Positions 9,930-21,500 of a DNA stretch of 64,000 bases are shown here, one piece after another. Made by a program: the position numbers and the translations under genes. Below the pieces are notes generated by a model. It was not told where the DNA came from and ran no database searches. It saw nothing but the letters and a program-made list of their open reading frames with translations. This DNA is from CAYMFD01 sp964389475 (GTDB taxonomy: Bacteria > Bacteroidota > Bacteroidia > Chitinophagales > Saprospiraceae), in the NCBI GenBank assembly GCA_964389475.1, contig CAYMFD010000001.1, forward strand, positions 109,924 through 173,923, read 5' to 3'. Each line of letters begins with the position of its first letter. Within the stretch, counting starts at the first letter, position 1.

Positions 9930-9999
9930 GGGATTATTGGAGTGACAAACATATTAGGGGCAACCCACATTTATTTAGATAGATCGAAAAGTGGATAGT

Positions 10000-12492
10000 A
10001 TGAAAGTGTTTTATGTTTTGGTTGTTTTGGCCTTCGCAAGTATAGTGCAGGCACAGGATGTCATCTACCTAGATGAGTTTGATAATGATGTCTTGGCGAC
10101 AGGTTTTGTAGCGGATGGGTATACACCTAGTATCGCTGACGATAACTTTCGGATTACCGGCGACGGTAGCGCTAGTGCCTGGGCAGCCGTTTTATATACG
10201 ATGCACGACGGTACGGGTGAGGCGATCAGCGTCGATGCCTCTGCCTATACTAAGGTATTTATAAGAGCTAAGTGTGAGGGCATCGCTGACCTACGCATGG
10301 ACCTCCAGGATGGTAGCGGCTATTCGACCAACCTTCAGCCAGTATCTATGGAGCTGACGGGTGACTATGCCATCTATCAGTACGACTATGCGGGTAAGTT
10401 AGAGGACGGTGCTTTTGGCGGACCGTGTATGACAGCGCCTTGTCCAGTAGATCCGTCTGATCTGCGAGAGCTAGTATTCTTTGTCAATGCTGCCGATGGT
10501 GGCTATGCGGGTAGTATCGATATAGACTGGATCTCTATAGGTGCCATACCCGACCAGGTGAGCTTTGTCGATCATGATATCAGGTACAACCAAGTGTCCT
10601 ATATGCCAGATCGCCGCAAGGTATTCAGCGTAGTGGCTCAGGAGGTATTTACGGACCTGCCGTATGAGGTATATGAGGCCGGAGCGACCACACCGATGCT
10701 CGAGGGTACAGCTAGTACGTCGTCTGTCTGGTCACCTAGCCAGGAGTTCGTCGCGACCGTAGACCTGTCAGCTGTCAATGAGCCTGGTGATTACCGCTTT
10801 GTGACCAATCAGCGATCCGTAGACTTTACCGTCAGTGATGATGGGTATACAGAGCTGTGTGAGGCCTCTCTCAAGTACTACTACTACAATCGAGCAAGCC
10901 AAGAGCTCACCGAGACCCACGCTGGGCCATGGGCTAGACCTCTCGGTCACCCTGACGATGAGGTCCGTGTGCATTTTTCTGCTGCATCAGAGACACGACC
11001 TACTGGTACCATCATATCATCACCCAAAGGCTGGTATGATGCCGGTGACTACAACAAGTATATCGTCAACTCTGGCATATCCACCTATACGCTGCTAGCT
11101 GCTTACGAGCACTACCAAGACTACTACGACGACCTTGTAATAGATATACCAGAGCAAGGCGGTGACCTACCGGATATACTCGATGAGATAGCGTGGAACC
11201 TAGACTGGATGCTTACGATGCAAGACCCTGAAGATGGCGGTGTATACCATAAACTCACAGGTCTTAACTTTTCTGGTATCATTATGCCGCATCGATACAG
11301 TGCGACGAGGTATGTGGTGCAAAAGTCTACTTCTGCGGCGCTTAACTTAGCGGCCGTAGCGGCAACAGCATCTCGGATCTTCGCTCAGTACGAAGACGTC
11401 AGACCCGGCTATAGTGGTCAGCTACTACAGGCAGCACGCGATGCTTATGCCTGGGCCAAAGCCAACCCTAGAGATTATTACAACCAGCCTAGCAACGTAC
11501 GTACTGGCGAGTACGGCGATAGCAATGTTACGGATGAGTTTGACTGGGCGGCAGCGGAGTTATTTATAACTACGAAAGAGACCACCTACAGCGATGACAT
11601 CTTTGTTGCCAGTATAGGCACGGGTATACCGTCGTGGCAGTACACCGCTCCGCTAGCCCTTATCTCTCTCGCTCACCATAGTGCAGAGGTAGCGGATAAT
11701 ATAGACCCGCAAGTGATACGCCAGAAGCTCCTCAGTACAGCCAATCCACTACGATCTTTCGTCACACAATCACCGATGCGAGTTGCTATGGGGTCGGGTA
11801 GTAATGACTTCGTATGGGGTAGTAATGGACAGGCTGGTAATCAAATCATCTTCCTCATAAGAGCCTACGAGTTATCTGGCGAGCCTAGTTACCTCGATGC
11901 AGCTTATGTTGCGATGGACTACCTACTCGGTCGTAATGGTACGGGCTATTGCTATGTCTCCGGATTTGGTGATCTTAGTCCAGTGCGACCACACCACAGA
12001 CAGTCTGAGGCAGATAATGTGACGGCACCTGTGCCTGGTATGGTCGCTGGTGGTCCTAATCCTGGTCGCCAGGATGGCTGCAGTGGTTATGTAGGTCTTG
12101 AGCCTGCACGATCGTATGTCGACAGCTGGTGCTCCTATGCGTCCAATGAGGTAACCATCAACTGGAATGCACCACTCGCCTACGCCGTTAATGCCCTTCA
12201 CTACTACCAAAATAAGTCGACGACCAGCGTAGATAGAGTCGATAGCAAGAGCGATACCGGATCTCTGGACGTCTATCCTAACCCTGGTAGCAGCACGATA
12301 CAGGTACCTCGCTTACGATCAGACGCAGATCAGCACCTACAAATTATCAATCTCAATGGTCAGGTGATGCACGATCAACATCGTATCAACGAGGCAAATG
12401 TCGATGTATCGGGTCTGCCACAGGGTATGTATGTTATATCATTGATAGAGGACGATCGTATCTATAGGACACGGTGGATGAAGATAGACTAG
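10000..12492 (+). CDS. secreted GH9 endoglucanase with N-terminal CBM and T9SS sorting domain
   Basis: An inverting beta-1,4-glucanase (cellulase family E). I start it at ATG 10000, which gives a clean signal peptide (MKVFYVLVVLAFASIVQAQ), rather than at the upstream GTG at 9991. The order is: signal; CBM-like module (~20-180) homologous to the protein fragment at 1-546; N-terminal Ig-like domain (~190-280, CelD_N type); GH9 (alpha/alpha)6 barrel (~285-735). The catalytic aspartates are in WYDAGDYN (347-350), with the conserved PHHRQ (~666) and the acid glutamate E717 in NEVTINWNAP. A type A T9SS sorting domain (VYPNPGSS to the end) follows. It is last in the xylan cluster. Activity on xyloglucan or mixed-linkage glucan is possible. 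Confidence 0.94.
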   Translation: MKVFYVLVVLAFASIVQAQDVIYLDEFDNDVLATGFVADGYTPSIADDNFRITGDGSASAWAAVLYTMHDGTGEAISVDASAYTKVFIRAKCEGIADLRMDLQDGSGYSTNLQPVSMELTGDYAIYQYDYAGKLEDGAFGGPCMTAPCPVDPSDLRELVFFVNAADGGYAGSIDIDWISIGAIPDQVSFVDHDIRYNQVSYMPDRRKVFSVVAQEVFTDLPYEVYEAGATTPMLEGTASTSSVWSPSQEFVATVDLSAVNEPGDYRFVTNQRSVDFTVSDDGYTELCEASLKYYYYNRASQELTETHAGPWARPLGHPDDEVRVHFSAASETRPTGTIISSPKGWYDAGDYNKYIVNSGISTYTLLAAYEHYQDYYDDLVIDIPEQGGDLPDILDEIAWNLDWMLTMQDPEDGGVYHKLTGLNFSGIIMPHRYSATRYVVQKSTSAALNLAAVAATASRIFAQYEDVRPGYSGQLLQAARDAYAWAKANPRDYYNQPSNVRTGEYGDSNVTDEFDWAAAELFITTKETTYSDDIFVASIGTGIPSWQYTAPLALISLAHHSAEVADNIDPQVIRQKLLSTANPLRSFVTQSPMRVAMGSGSNDFVWGSNGQAGNQIIFLIRAYELSGEPSYLDAAYVAMDYLLGRNGTGYCYVSGFGDLSPVRPHHRQSEADNVTAPVPGMVAGGPNPGRQDGCSGYVGLEPARSYVDSWCSYASNEVTINWNAPLAYAVNALHYYQNKSTTSVDRVDSKSDTGSLDVYPNPGSSTIQVPRLRSDADQHLQIINLNGQVMHDQHRINEANVDVSGLPQGMYVISLIEDDRIYRTRWMKID

Positions 12493-12629
12493 GAGCACAT
12501 TACCATAAGTCGTTACTAGTATGGAGTACTATGATGGCAAGGGCACAGATTGTCATACTTTGATGACCTTGCCAGCGCTTTGATCGCATTTCTTTACTAT
12601 TGCGGCCACTAATCCATTCGTGTACCTAG

Positions 12630-13394
12630 ATGTCCAAATTACCTAAGGAGTATAAATTCGTCGACCTATCAGACTATGGTCGAAAGCCGGCTAGGTGGAT
12701 AGCTACTGCAGTGGGCGGTACCTGGGTCACGCCTATACATGTGACGACCTGGTTTGTAGTAGCAGGGTTGATCGTTGTGCCATGTATCGTGCACGGTTAC
12801 TTCATCATTGCTGCCTTATTTCTCATACTCAAGTCCATCCTCGATGCTGCTGATGGAGAGCTTTCTAGGATTAACAATCGACCATCTTATGTCGGACGTT
12901 ACTATGACTCTATTTCAGACATAATCCTCAATTTCATTTTTCTATTTACGATCGCTATTGTGACCGATACGGCTATCTATCTGATGCTGCTTGCCTTTGT
13001 AGGCATACAGTTACAGGGCACATTGTATAATTACTACTACGTGATATTCCGCAATAGTGTCCAGGGCGATACGACGAGTCGCATATTCGAAGATAAGGCA
13101 CCGACTGCCATGCCTTGCGAGAGCCAGCGGAGTGTCAATTTATTTTTTGGTATCTATAATGCGCTGTATATCACATTCGACAAGGCTATTTACTACCTCG
13201 ATCGCAGCGCTGTAAATACGACCTTCTTTCCTCGATGGTTTATGACCATGCTTTCCACATTTGGCTTGGGCTTTCAACTATTAGCGATGGCAGTTTTGCT
13301 ATCTCTAAACTTAGCTGAGTGGATCATTCCTTTTTTCATAATGTACTCCTTGATGATTTTCGTCTTTGTTGGTATTAGAAAGGTAGTACTTTAA
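12630..13394 (+). CDS. CDP-alcohol phosphatidyltransferase family membrane protein
   Basis: An integral membrane enzyme of 254 residues. It carries the CDP-alcohol phosphotransferase signature as D72xxDG(76)xxSR...G89xxxD93xxxD97; the usual alanine of DGxxAR is serine here. The four aspartates that bind metal and CDP are all present. About six hydrophobic segments are visible. The family transfers a phosphoalcohol from a CDP-activated donor to make phospholipids or related compounds. Which alcohol is used cannot be read from the sequence. It stands alone, 137 bp after the GH9 gene and 326 bp before the next gene, and is probably not part of the xylan cluster. Confidence 0.85.
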   Translation: MSKLPKEYKFVDLSDYGRKPARWIATAVGGTWVTPIHVTTWFVVAGLIVVPCIVHGYFIIAALFLILKSILDAADGELSRINNRPSYVGRYYDSISDIILNFIFLFTIAIVTDTAIYLMLLAFVGIQLQGTLYNYYYVIFRNSVQGDTTSRIFEDKAPTAMPCESQRSVNLFFGIYNALYITFDKAIYYLDRSAVNTTFFPRWFMTMLSTFGLGFQLLAMAVLLSLNLAEWIIPFFIMYSLMIFVFVGIRKVVL

Positions 13395-13720
13395 CTCTTT
13401 TTAGGTTTTGTTTAGCTCAGGATTAGACTTTAACGCCTCTGTTAAGACATTGACGACATTTTAAGATTTTATAAGACGTCGACTCGCTTTAATGTCCTTA
13501 TATTGGGTTGATAATAGAACACTGTCGTCATGCTTTTGTGACGTCGGGAGGAATTTCATGCTTTTTAGAGGCCTAGACGTCACGTTCTGCGTGTGACATG
13601 CTAATAATAAGGATATAAGCTATTCTCTCAACCGATCCTGTGGTAGTCTACTGTATAGCGTTATACGGTTACTTTCTCGGCGTTTTTGCGGTAGTGTCTA
13701 CTAACCTAATACATTGAGCA
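13395..13720. other. 326-bp intergenic region upstream of a giant secreted protein gene
   Basis: No coding frame is convincing. GACGTC occurs three times (near 13476, 13541 and 13575). TCATGCTTTT occurs twice about 30 bp apart, each followed within 20 bp by GACGTC. This may be regulatory for the gene at 13721, but no promoter consensus was confirmed. Confidence 0.4.
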
Positions 13721-16700
13721 ATGAGTAGAGTCAACCTATCCCTATGCAGTCTATTGCTAATTGTGATGGCCTACTCGCTGCCTGTACCTGGTCAAGAGTT
13801 ATCTAACTGCTGTAGCCATGATGATCATGACCATGTAGAGGAGACTCATAGTCTGACTTTCGTCGAAAATCGTAATCAATGGCACCCTTCTGTAGAGTAT
13901 GCGGTCAATCTAGGTGCCTACAATAAGGCTTTTGTACTGTCTGATGGATTAGCATTCCAATGGATAGAATCTACTCCCGAGAAACATACACATGAATTTG
14001 TAGATCAAGTAAAACTTGGGAAAGACACAACCCTCAATATCCGTGGTCACAAGTATACCGTTGACTTTGTCAATGCTGCAGCTAGTAAGATTGAAGGTGT
14101 AAACAAGCAAGCGGGTTATCTCAACTTTATGATCGGTAATGATCGCTCCAGATGGGCTAGTCATGTCGGTATGTATGCCAGCACCTTGCACCATGATCTA
14201 TACGACGACATTGATATGGTCACATACAGTGCTGACGGTAACTTTAAGTATGACTTCATGGTGCATGCTGGCGGTGACCCCAGTGATATAATTATGAACT
14301 ACAAGGGGGTTGAGGGTCTCACCATAGGTGATGATGGATCGCTTGTAATTGCCACCTCCGTAGACACGATCAGAGAATATATCCCCGTCGCTTATCAGGT
14401 GATTAAGGGGCGACGGATAGTCATTGACTGTAAGTATCTGCTATCGGGGGATCAAGTAACTTTTGAGCTCGGCGGTAATTACGACGATCGGTATGAGCTA
14501 GTGATAGATCCTGCAGTAGTTGGCGCTACCTTATCTGGATCAACTGGGTCAGATCTTTTCGGACACTGTGCCACCTTTGATGACGAGGGTAATATCTATA
14601 CTGGTGGTATCTCCTTTGGTATAGGCTTTAGGGCGACCGATGGTGCCTTTGATGTTGATTACAACGGCTTTGGGGTTGACATGGCCTTTCAGAAGTTTAC
14701 ACCTGATGCAACGTCCCTGATCTATGGTACCTACTTAGGTGGGCGACGGCGAGATTACCCTCATAGTATGATCGTTAATAGTAAGCAAGAGCTACTTGTG
14801 TTGGGTACTACCGAGTCTACAGACTTCCCAGTTACTACATCCGCAGTGCAGAGTCAGCTTGCCGGTAACTTTGATATAGCCTTATTGCGATTTAATAAAG
14901 ATGCTACGGATCTGATAGGTAGCTCCTACTTAGGCGGATCGAGTAGCGACGGGCAGAGTAGCATCATAGAGGGTAGGAACTATGGTGAGGAGTTCAGAGG
15001 GGAGATCATACTCGATAGTAATGAAGATATCTTGATCGCGTCATGTACTCAGTCGTCTGATTTTCCTGCTTCGAGCGGTGCATTACAGCCCAACTTCAAT
15101 AATTCTAGAGATGCAAGTAATGGTGGTCAACGCCAAGATGCCCTCGTGGCCAAGGTCAGAAAGGATATCTCCAGTGTCATATGGTCGACGTTCTTGGGTG
15201 GTGACGATATGGATACAGCTTATGGACTGCGAGAGGCAGATGATGGCATCATCTACGTTACAGGTATAGCAGGATCCGCTGACTTTCCTAGTACTAATGG
15301 CGGTGTGATGGCGTGGCCAGGTGGTCGGGAGTCTGCATACATCGTGGGCCTTTCTGGTGATGGTCGTAGACTTGTGCATAGCACTTTCTGGGGTAGCAAT
15401 CGGGCAGATAGAGGCTACTTCTTAGATATCGACGAAAATGATAATATAAATATACTAGGCCAGACAGATGGCGATGTCGAAGTGACGCCAGGTGCATTTA
15501 CACATGGAGTAGAGGGCAGACAGTTTATCTCTTGTTTTACATCTGATCTAGGAAGACTTGTGTTCTCTACAGTCATTGACGGAGACAGGGACTTTAGCTT
15601 GGAGTATGGTTTTGTGCCTGTCGCCTTTATGGTTGACCTTTGTAATCGTATTTACTTCAGCGGATATTACAGTACATCTAATCTTCCCACTTCATCCGAT
15701 GCAATTCTTTCGGACGTGTCAGATGCATTTTACCTGGGGGTGCTTAACCCCGGTGCCACTAGCTTGAACTATGGTACGTACTATGGTGATGCAGACCATG
15801 TAGATGGCGGTACGAGTCGTTTTGATAAGGGCGGTGTCGTGTACCAAGGCGTCTGCTCTTGTCAGGGTTCGTTCGGGCGAGATAATATCCTTACCACTAC
15901 GGATGATGCCTTCGCTACTACTCAAAGTACACGGTGTGATATCGGCGTATTTAAGATAGACTTTGAGTTAGACGTCGTTACTGCCCGTGCCAGCGCAGAT
16001 CCTGGCCTTGCGGGTTGTGTGCCATTTGAGGTAGACTTTAGGTATACAGGTCAGGAGGCAGTTGAGTTCTTTTGGGATTTTGATGATAATGGAGCCACGT
16101 CTCGAGAGCGAGATCCGAGTTACACATTTGTAGAGCCTGGCGTCTACACGGTACGGTTGATAGCCTCATCTGTTAATACTTGTAATAGTAGTGACACGAC
16201 CTATCTGGAGATCGTAGTTGCTGAGGAGGGTTCTGAGCCTCAGACTGTCGTATTATGTGAGGACGGTGGTGCGGTCACGCTTACTAGCAGTGTTGAGACG
16301 GAGGCATACGTATGGCAGGATGGTACACGACAGACGACTTTCGTTACAGATGCCCCTGGTATCTACTGGGTAGAGACGGTTTTGGGTGCATGCATCGTGA
16401 GAGATTCGTTCATACTACTAGAGGAGGCGCAGGATATAGTGACGCTGCCGCCAGATCAGAGCCTCTGTGATGTGGAGTCCTACGAGATTATACCCGTCTA
16501 CCTAGCATCGACTACGCTGCAATGGAGTACGGGAGCCACCAGCCCATCAGTACTAGTGACAGAGAGTGGTACCTACAGCGTGACAGCGACGACTTCCTTC
16601 GGCTGTGTAGCTACTGATGAGATGTTTATCGACTTTAACGGTGGTCCTACTATCGACTTACCCGCTGATACCTTGATATGTGATGCGGCTAGCTTTACGC

Positions 16701-18280
16701 TAGATGCCACCGTAGCTGGAGGCGGTATATACAACTGGCAAGATGGTAGCACGGAGCCTCTCCTTGTAGCCAATAGTTCTGGAACTTACCAGGTGACGGT
16801 GACTAGTTTTACAGGATGTAGTGGTACGCAGGAGGTCGAGGTGACACTCGGTACTAGTCCTAGTATAGTCTTAGATCCAGATGTGATAGAGTGCATAGAG
16901 CAGGAGGTGGTACTGTCACCTCAGATTACCGCAGGCGATGTATCGTCCTACCTATGGAGTACAGGTGAGACAGCGTCCAATGTTACTATCGACCAGAGTG
17001 GTACTTATCTTGTGACAGTTACGAGCTCCAGCAGCTGTGCGACTATCGATACGGTGTCTGTAGTTATCTCGACATTCCCCGATATAGACCTAGGACTAGA
17101 CACCGCACTCTGTGACGGACAGTCACTACTGCTTAACGTGGGTGTAGATAATGCGGATCTCGCCTGGAGTGACGGGGGCACAGGCACCACATATCGATCT
17201 ACAATGAGTGAGGTCATCTACCTCACAGCGGATAGAGACGGTTGCGAGACGGAGGATAGTCTTACTGTGACCTTTAATCCCACGCCTAGTATCGAGACAC
17301 AGGTGACAGGTATCACCTGCGATGACGAGTGTGATGCCAGCATAGTAGTCGACATTACAGCAGGCTCTGACGGATATGTCTCCACATGGGACCATGGTGC
17401 AAGTACGGAGTCTATCGATGATCTATGTCCAGATAGCTATTCGATCAGCGTGGTTAATGATTTCGGCTGTAGCCAAAGCGAAGAGATCATCATTGCTCCC
17501 CTAGAGCCGATTGTATATAGTCTTGATGTCATGCCAGTGATCTGTTTTGGCGATGCCAACGGAGGTGTCGAGATAGTCGATATACTAGGAGGACTGCCGC
17601 CATATGCTTATCAGCTGGACGGGCAGGCTCCATCGGATAATGCAGATTTCACTGGACTATCTGGCGGTCAATATACCTTGACGATCAGTGATGAGGCTGG
17701 CTGTGAGGTGGTAGAGCAGATAGACATCTATGAGCCTGCTTTCTTTGACATATGGGCAGGTAGTGACACTACGGTACGCCTAGGTGATACGATTACGATT
17801 AATGGGCAGGTTGAGCCCTTGATTGACAAGACTGTCCAGTGGTCACCAGACCGCTACCTAGCCACCCCCGACAGCCTAAGCTCTATCAATGTGCCGCTTA
17901 CGACGACCGTGTATACCTTGTCTGTGCTGGATACAGTCTCTGGTTGCCTGCTGGAGGACGACTTGATCGTACGTGTAGACAATAGTGATCGCGTGGTCTT
18001 CCCTAATATCTTCTCACCCAATGGTGATGGGACTAATGAGTGGTTCTTTATCTCTACGGATAATACCATCGAGCGAGGCCTGTGGTTGAGGATCTATGAT
18101 CGCTGGGGCAATCTCATATTGGAGCGATTGGATTTTCAAACAGACGATCCATTGATGGGGTGGGATGGTACCTTTCTAGGGCAGGATGCAGAGCAAGGCG
18201 TCTATGCCTTTGCTACCAATCTACTACTATTGGATGGTACGACGCGGATGTACACCGGCGATATCACGCTGGTGAGGTAG
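13721..18280 (+). CDS. giant secreted protein: SBBP-type propeller, PKD, SprB/Ig-like repeats, T9SS type B C-terminus
   Basis: A 1519-residue cell-surface protein with a signal peptide ending near VPGQE. Residues ~40-270 form an N-terminal domain seen in Bacteroidota SBBP proteins. Residues ~275-730 carry beta-propeller repeats of SBBP type (IYGTYLGGRRRDYP, IGSSYLGGSSSDG, IWSTFLGGDDMD). A PKD domain lies at ~755-835 (FFWDFDDNGATS...HTF-like PSYTFVEPGVYTV). Several Ig/SprB-like repeats follow, with LWSTG or AWSDG cores and a typical SprB unit (VICFGDANGGVEIVDILGGLPPY). The last ~95 residues are the gliding-motility-associated type B sorting domain (FPNIFSPNGDGTNEWF to the end). Likely roles are adhesion or surface structure; no catalytic motif is visible. 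Confidence 0.88.
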   Translation: MSRVNLSLCSLLLIVMAYSLPVPGQELSNCCSHDDHDHVEETHSLTFVENRNQWHPSVEYAVNLGAYNKAFVLSDGLAFQWIESTPEKHTHEFVDQVKLGKDTTLNIRGHKYTVDFVNAAASKIEGVNKQAGYLNFMIGNDRSRWASHVGMYASTLHHDLYDDIDMVTYSADGNFKYDFMVHAGGDPSDIIMNYKGVEGLTIGDDGSLVIATSVDTIREYIPVAYQVIKGRRIVIDCKYLLSGDQVTFELGGNYDDRYELVIDPAVVGATLSGSTGSDLFGHCATFDDEGNIYTGGISFGIGFRATDGAFDVDYNGFGVDMAFQKFTPDATSLIYGTYLGGRRRDYPHSMIVNSKQELLVLGTTESTDFPVTTSAVQSQLAGNFDIALLRFNKDATDLIGSSYLGGSSSDGQSSIIEGRNYGEEFRGEIILDSNEDILIASCTQSSDFPASSGALQPNFNNSRDASNGGQRQDALVAKVRKDISSVIWSTFLGGDDMDTAYGLREADDGIIYVTGIAGSADFPSTNGGVMAWPGGRESAYIVGLSGDGRRLVHSTFWGSNRADRGYFLDIDENDNINILGQTDGDVEVTPGAFTHGVEGRQFISCFTSDLGRLVFSTVIDGDRDFSLEYGFVPVAFMVDLCNRIYFSGYYSTSNLPTSSDAILSDVSDAFYLGVLNPGATSLNYGTYYGDADHVDGGTSRFDKGGVVYQGVCSCQGSFGRDNILTTTDDAFATTQSTRCDIGVFKIDFELDVVTARASADPGLAGCVPFEVDFRYTGQEAVEFFWDFDDNGATSRERDPSYTFVEPGVYTVRLIASSVNTCNSSDTTYLEIVVAEEGSEPQTVVLCEDGGAVTLTSSVETEAYVWQDGTRQTTFVTDAPGIYWVETVLGACIVRDSFILLEEAQDIVTLPPDQSLCDVESYEIIPVYLASTTLQWSTGATSPSVLVTESGTYSVTATTSFGCVATDEMFIDFNGGPTIDLPADTLICDAASFTLDATVAGGGIYNWQDGSTEPLLVANSSGTYQVTVTSFTGCSGTQEVEVTLGTSPSIVLDPDVIECIEQEVVLSPQITAGDVSSYLWSTGETASNVTIDQSGTYLVTVTSSSSCATIDTVSVVISTFPDIDLGLDTALCDGQSLLLNVGVDNADLAWSDGGTGTTYRSTMSEVIYLTADRDGCETEDSLTVTFNPTPSIETQVTGITCDDECDASIVVDITAGSDGYVSTWDHGASTESIDDLCPDSYSISVVNDFGCSQSEEIIIAPLEPIVYSLDVMPVICFGDANGGVEIVDILGGLPPYAYQLDGQAPSDNADFTGLSGGQYTLTISDEAGCEVVEQIDIYEPAFFDIWAGSDTTVRLGDTITINGQVEPLIDKTVQWSPDRYLATPDSLSSINVPLTTTVYTLSVLDTVSGCLLEDDLIVRVDNSDRVVFPNIFSPNGDGTNEWFFISTDNTIERGLWLRIYDRWGNLILERLDFQTDDPLMGWDGTFLGQDAEQGVYAFATNLLLLDGTTRMYTGDITLVR

Positions 18281-18323
18281 GTATTATCATTGTCGTTGAG
18301 GTGGTATTTCTAATCTTTCGCAC

Positions 18324-18367
18324 GATAGCGCCAAATAAGAGGCTATATCTGGCGCTATCTATCTTTT
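18324..18367 (+). terminator. Rho-independent-like terminator after the giant type B protein gene
   Basis: The arms 18324-18333 (GATAGCGCCA) and 18350-18359 are perfect complements with a 16-nt loop, followed by TATCTTTTG. It sits 44 bp after the stop codon of the preceding gene, as expected for its terminator. Confidence 0.65.
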
Positions 18368-18560
18368 GAAACCCACTGACCGCCAAATATAGCCCACACC
18401 TCAGTCGAATAGATCGTAAAGTGTGATGACTTCGCAAGGCTGGCGTAATAGACTGCTCAGGTAGGCTGTTTATAAATGAGCCGGTATATAAGCGTCTGTG
18501 CTACCAGATCCAGATATTGGATATACTATTGTCTATCTTGCACCACTAGACAGCCAAACT

Positions 18561-21500
18561 ATGAAATATTTTCCCGTACTGCTTGTCCTACTGATATCCA
18601 CCACTGTATCAGCCCAATTGAGTGACCGTAAGCAATACACCCAGCCGGGTGGACAGCTCATAATAGGCGAGCTTTATGATGTAGACGGTGATGGCTACGA
18701 GGAGTACTTTGTCCACTCAGAGGGTAGCTATTATGTAAGAGGTGTCGGTCAGTCTCAGTGGGCAGATATCATACGCTTGTCAGGTAGTTTTGATCGAGCT
18801 CTGCTTGACGTAGCCGATGTTGACACAGACGGAGATCTCGACATAGTGGGCTATGACGTATCAACTGGTGATCTCGTGGTACATACGCAGATTGCGGATC
18901 ACGAGTACAGCATACAGCGGTATGATCTCGACGTGCCATCTCCCGCACAGTCGCTAGTTGCTGCTGATCTCGACGGTGACGGGCAGGCTGAGATCTACCT
19001 AGGTACCGAGTCATGGGATAATCTGATCGCCATCAAGGTGCAGGACGGTACTGTAGACCAAGAAGAAATCGAAGCCGATCGTGTAAGGGCTATGGATAGC
19101 GGTGTGGATAGTGATGGACCTTACCTTGCCATTGCTTGGAATGGTACTACGGTGGCTAAGCTTACCCAGACCTCTCAGGGAGAATACGTAACGGAGTCGA
19201 TACCGGCTCAGGCGGCGATCCGCTATCTGGATGTAGCAGACCTAGACCAAGATGGTTACGATGACCTCATCTATGCCACAGAGCAGCGTGCATATACAGC
19301 ACAAGGACTCGCAGCTAGTGCTTGGAGACCTGCTGTGGAGGTGGCTAGAGTATCTGGTAATCGTAATGTAGAGGTCGCCGACTATGATCAGGATGGTCAG
19401 CTAGACCTTGTTTTTGGCAACTTCTCTCTCTTCGAGCTTAGGGTAGCGAGACAGCTTGCCGACTGGCAGTGGGAGCGAGTAGAGCTAGACTTTGATAGTC
19501 GAAGCTACCTATCTTTTGCCATTGTAGAAGGGACGGATCAAGCGTTGGTCGACGGTGTCCTCTTCGACGACATATATACTGGTGGTCGCCGTATGCGTAC
19601 TGTCGCCGAAAACTCGGTTCGTATTTTCAACACGATTCTTAAAGACATCACAGGCAATGGAGCTACGGATATCCTCTATCATGCCGATGTTCAGAATGCC
19701 TTTCACCTCCTGGAGGGACAAGACGATTATCACCAGCGGATAACTACTTTGGATCCGACCTTCGGTAATGCTGCAACTGTGGTTGATGACCTTAACGGTG
19801 ATGGCATACAGGATGTGATCTTTGTGGAGGGTGGTTTCTTGCAGTGGTTTGAAGGTGTAGGAGGCGGTACTTTTACTACTGCTAGGTCGCTAATGGCAAC
19901 TGAGGTGACCTTCCTTAGATCCCTGCAGGATATCGATGGAGATGGTGACTTGGATATTGTAGCTACTGGCGATGATGACCGCGTTTGCGTTTTCTATCGT
20001 ATAGGCTCTACGTATGCGGCACCTACACGTATTTATACGCGACCAGGAGGTAGAGATGTAGCATTTACCTTTAAATATGCAGATGCTGATGGAGATGGCG
20101 ATATAGATATCTTGGCGACCGACTTTTATGGAGGCGTCTTGCTACTTAAGCAGCTAGCACCAGATGCTTGGCAGACCGATACCTATGTGACAGCCAACCT
20201 ACAGCTCAACGATGGGGTGCTACTGAGTGTTAATGATGACGACTTTCCAGACATGGCCTTACTCACACGTACAGGTGGTGGTCCTTCTTATATAGAGCTC
20301 TTCTCGGGAGATGGTAGTCGAGGTAGATCCGCAGGTGTTATATACAATAGTCCTGAAGAGGCTAATGGGCTCGCAATACGAGATGTCAATGCTGATGGCC
20401 TAGATGATATCATAATACTGCATACCGATGATAATGAGATTACGACCATGATGCAACGCAGCGACGGTACCTGGACCAGCCCTATTCTCCTCGATGAGCT
20501 AGTCCAGCCGGCACGTATGATCCAGTCTGCAGAAGATGATTTAGTGGTTATCTTAGGAGGACATCCTAACAATTCTCGCCTCTATACTTATGATTTTTCA
20601 GGCGTATTTGCTGATCTCGATGTACAGGTAAGCAATCAGACCTGTGGTAACAATGGGACCGTACTTGATGACTCTGATGATTTTGTAACATTTACTATAA
20701 AGGCGGTCTACGGTCCAGCGATAGATGGGGAGTATAGAGTTGAGATACCGACATATGGTATTGTTCTATTTGCAAAGGTCGGGGAGGAGCTAGAGGTGGT
20801 ACTGCCACCAGGTAGTGCTGGTGCTGGTGACTTCGAGGTGGAGGTCTCTGTTGGCGGAGAGGAGCAAGTGATCGTTATACAGAATGATGAGCCTTGTGCT
20901 GCAGTGGACTTGCTGACCGACCTAGATGCCCTGATGATTATCTATCGGGACAATAATGGTCCTAACTGGAAGGACGGCGCTGCCTTTGACCAAGACGCAT
21001 GGCGTATTCTCTACAGCTCTTATATCTCTGGTAATGTGTTTTTTGATGAAGGTCGTCACTGTAATCTGCCTGGCGTGACATGTGATGCTGGTAAGCGAGT
21101 GACACAACTCGTCCTTCGTGATATCAATATGAGGAATACCTTGTCTGATGCAATTGGCATTTTAACTGAGTTGATTAATTTAAGTCTATCGACTAATAGC
21201 TTAAGTGCATTAAGTCCTGCCATCGGGCGGTGTACCAAACTAATGCATATAAACTGGACCCTCAATGAGATGGAGGGTGAGCTGCTACCAGAAATCGGCA
21301 ATTGTACGGATATGCGTACGCTTAAGTTTAGCCTTAATAGACACTCAGGACCCATACCGGAGTCATGGAGTCAAATGACTGAGCTACAGGAACTAGTGGT
21401 AGGGAATGCGGCCCAGTTTGATGGACGTATCAATCGACTGACTGCTCTGCCGCTACAGGTAGGCAACTGGACCAAGATCAAAACCCTCAATCTCAGTAAG

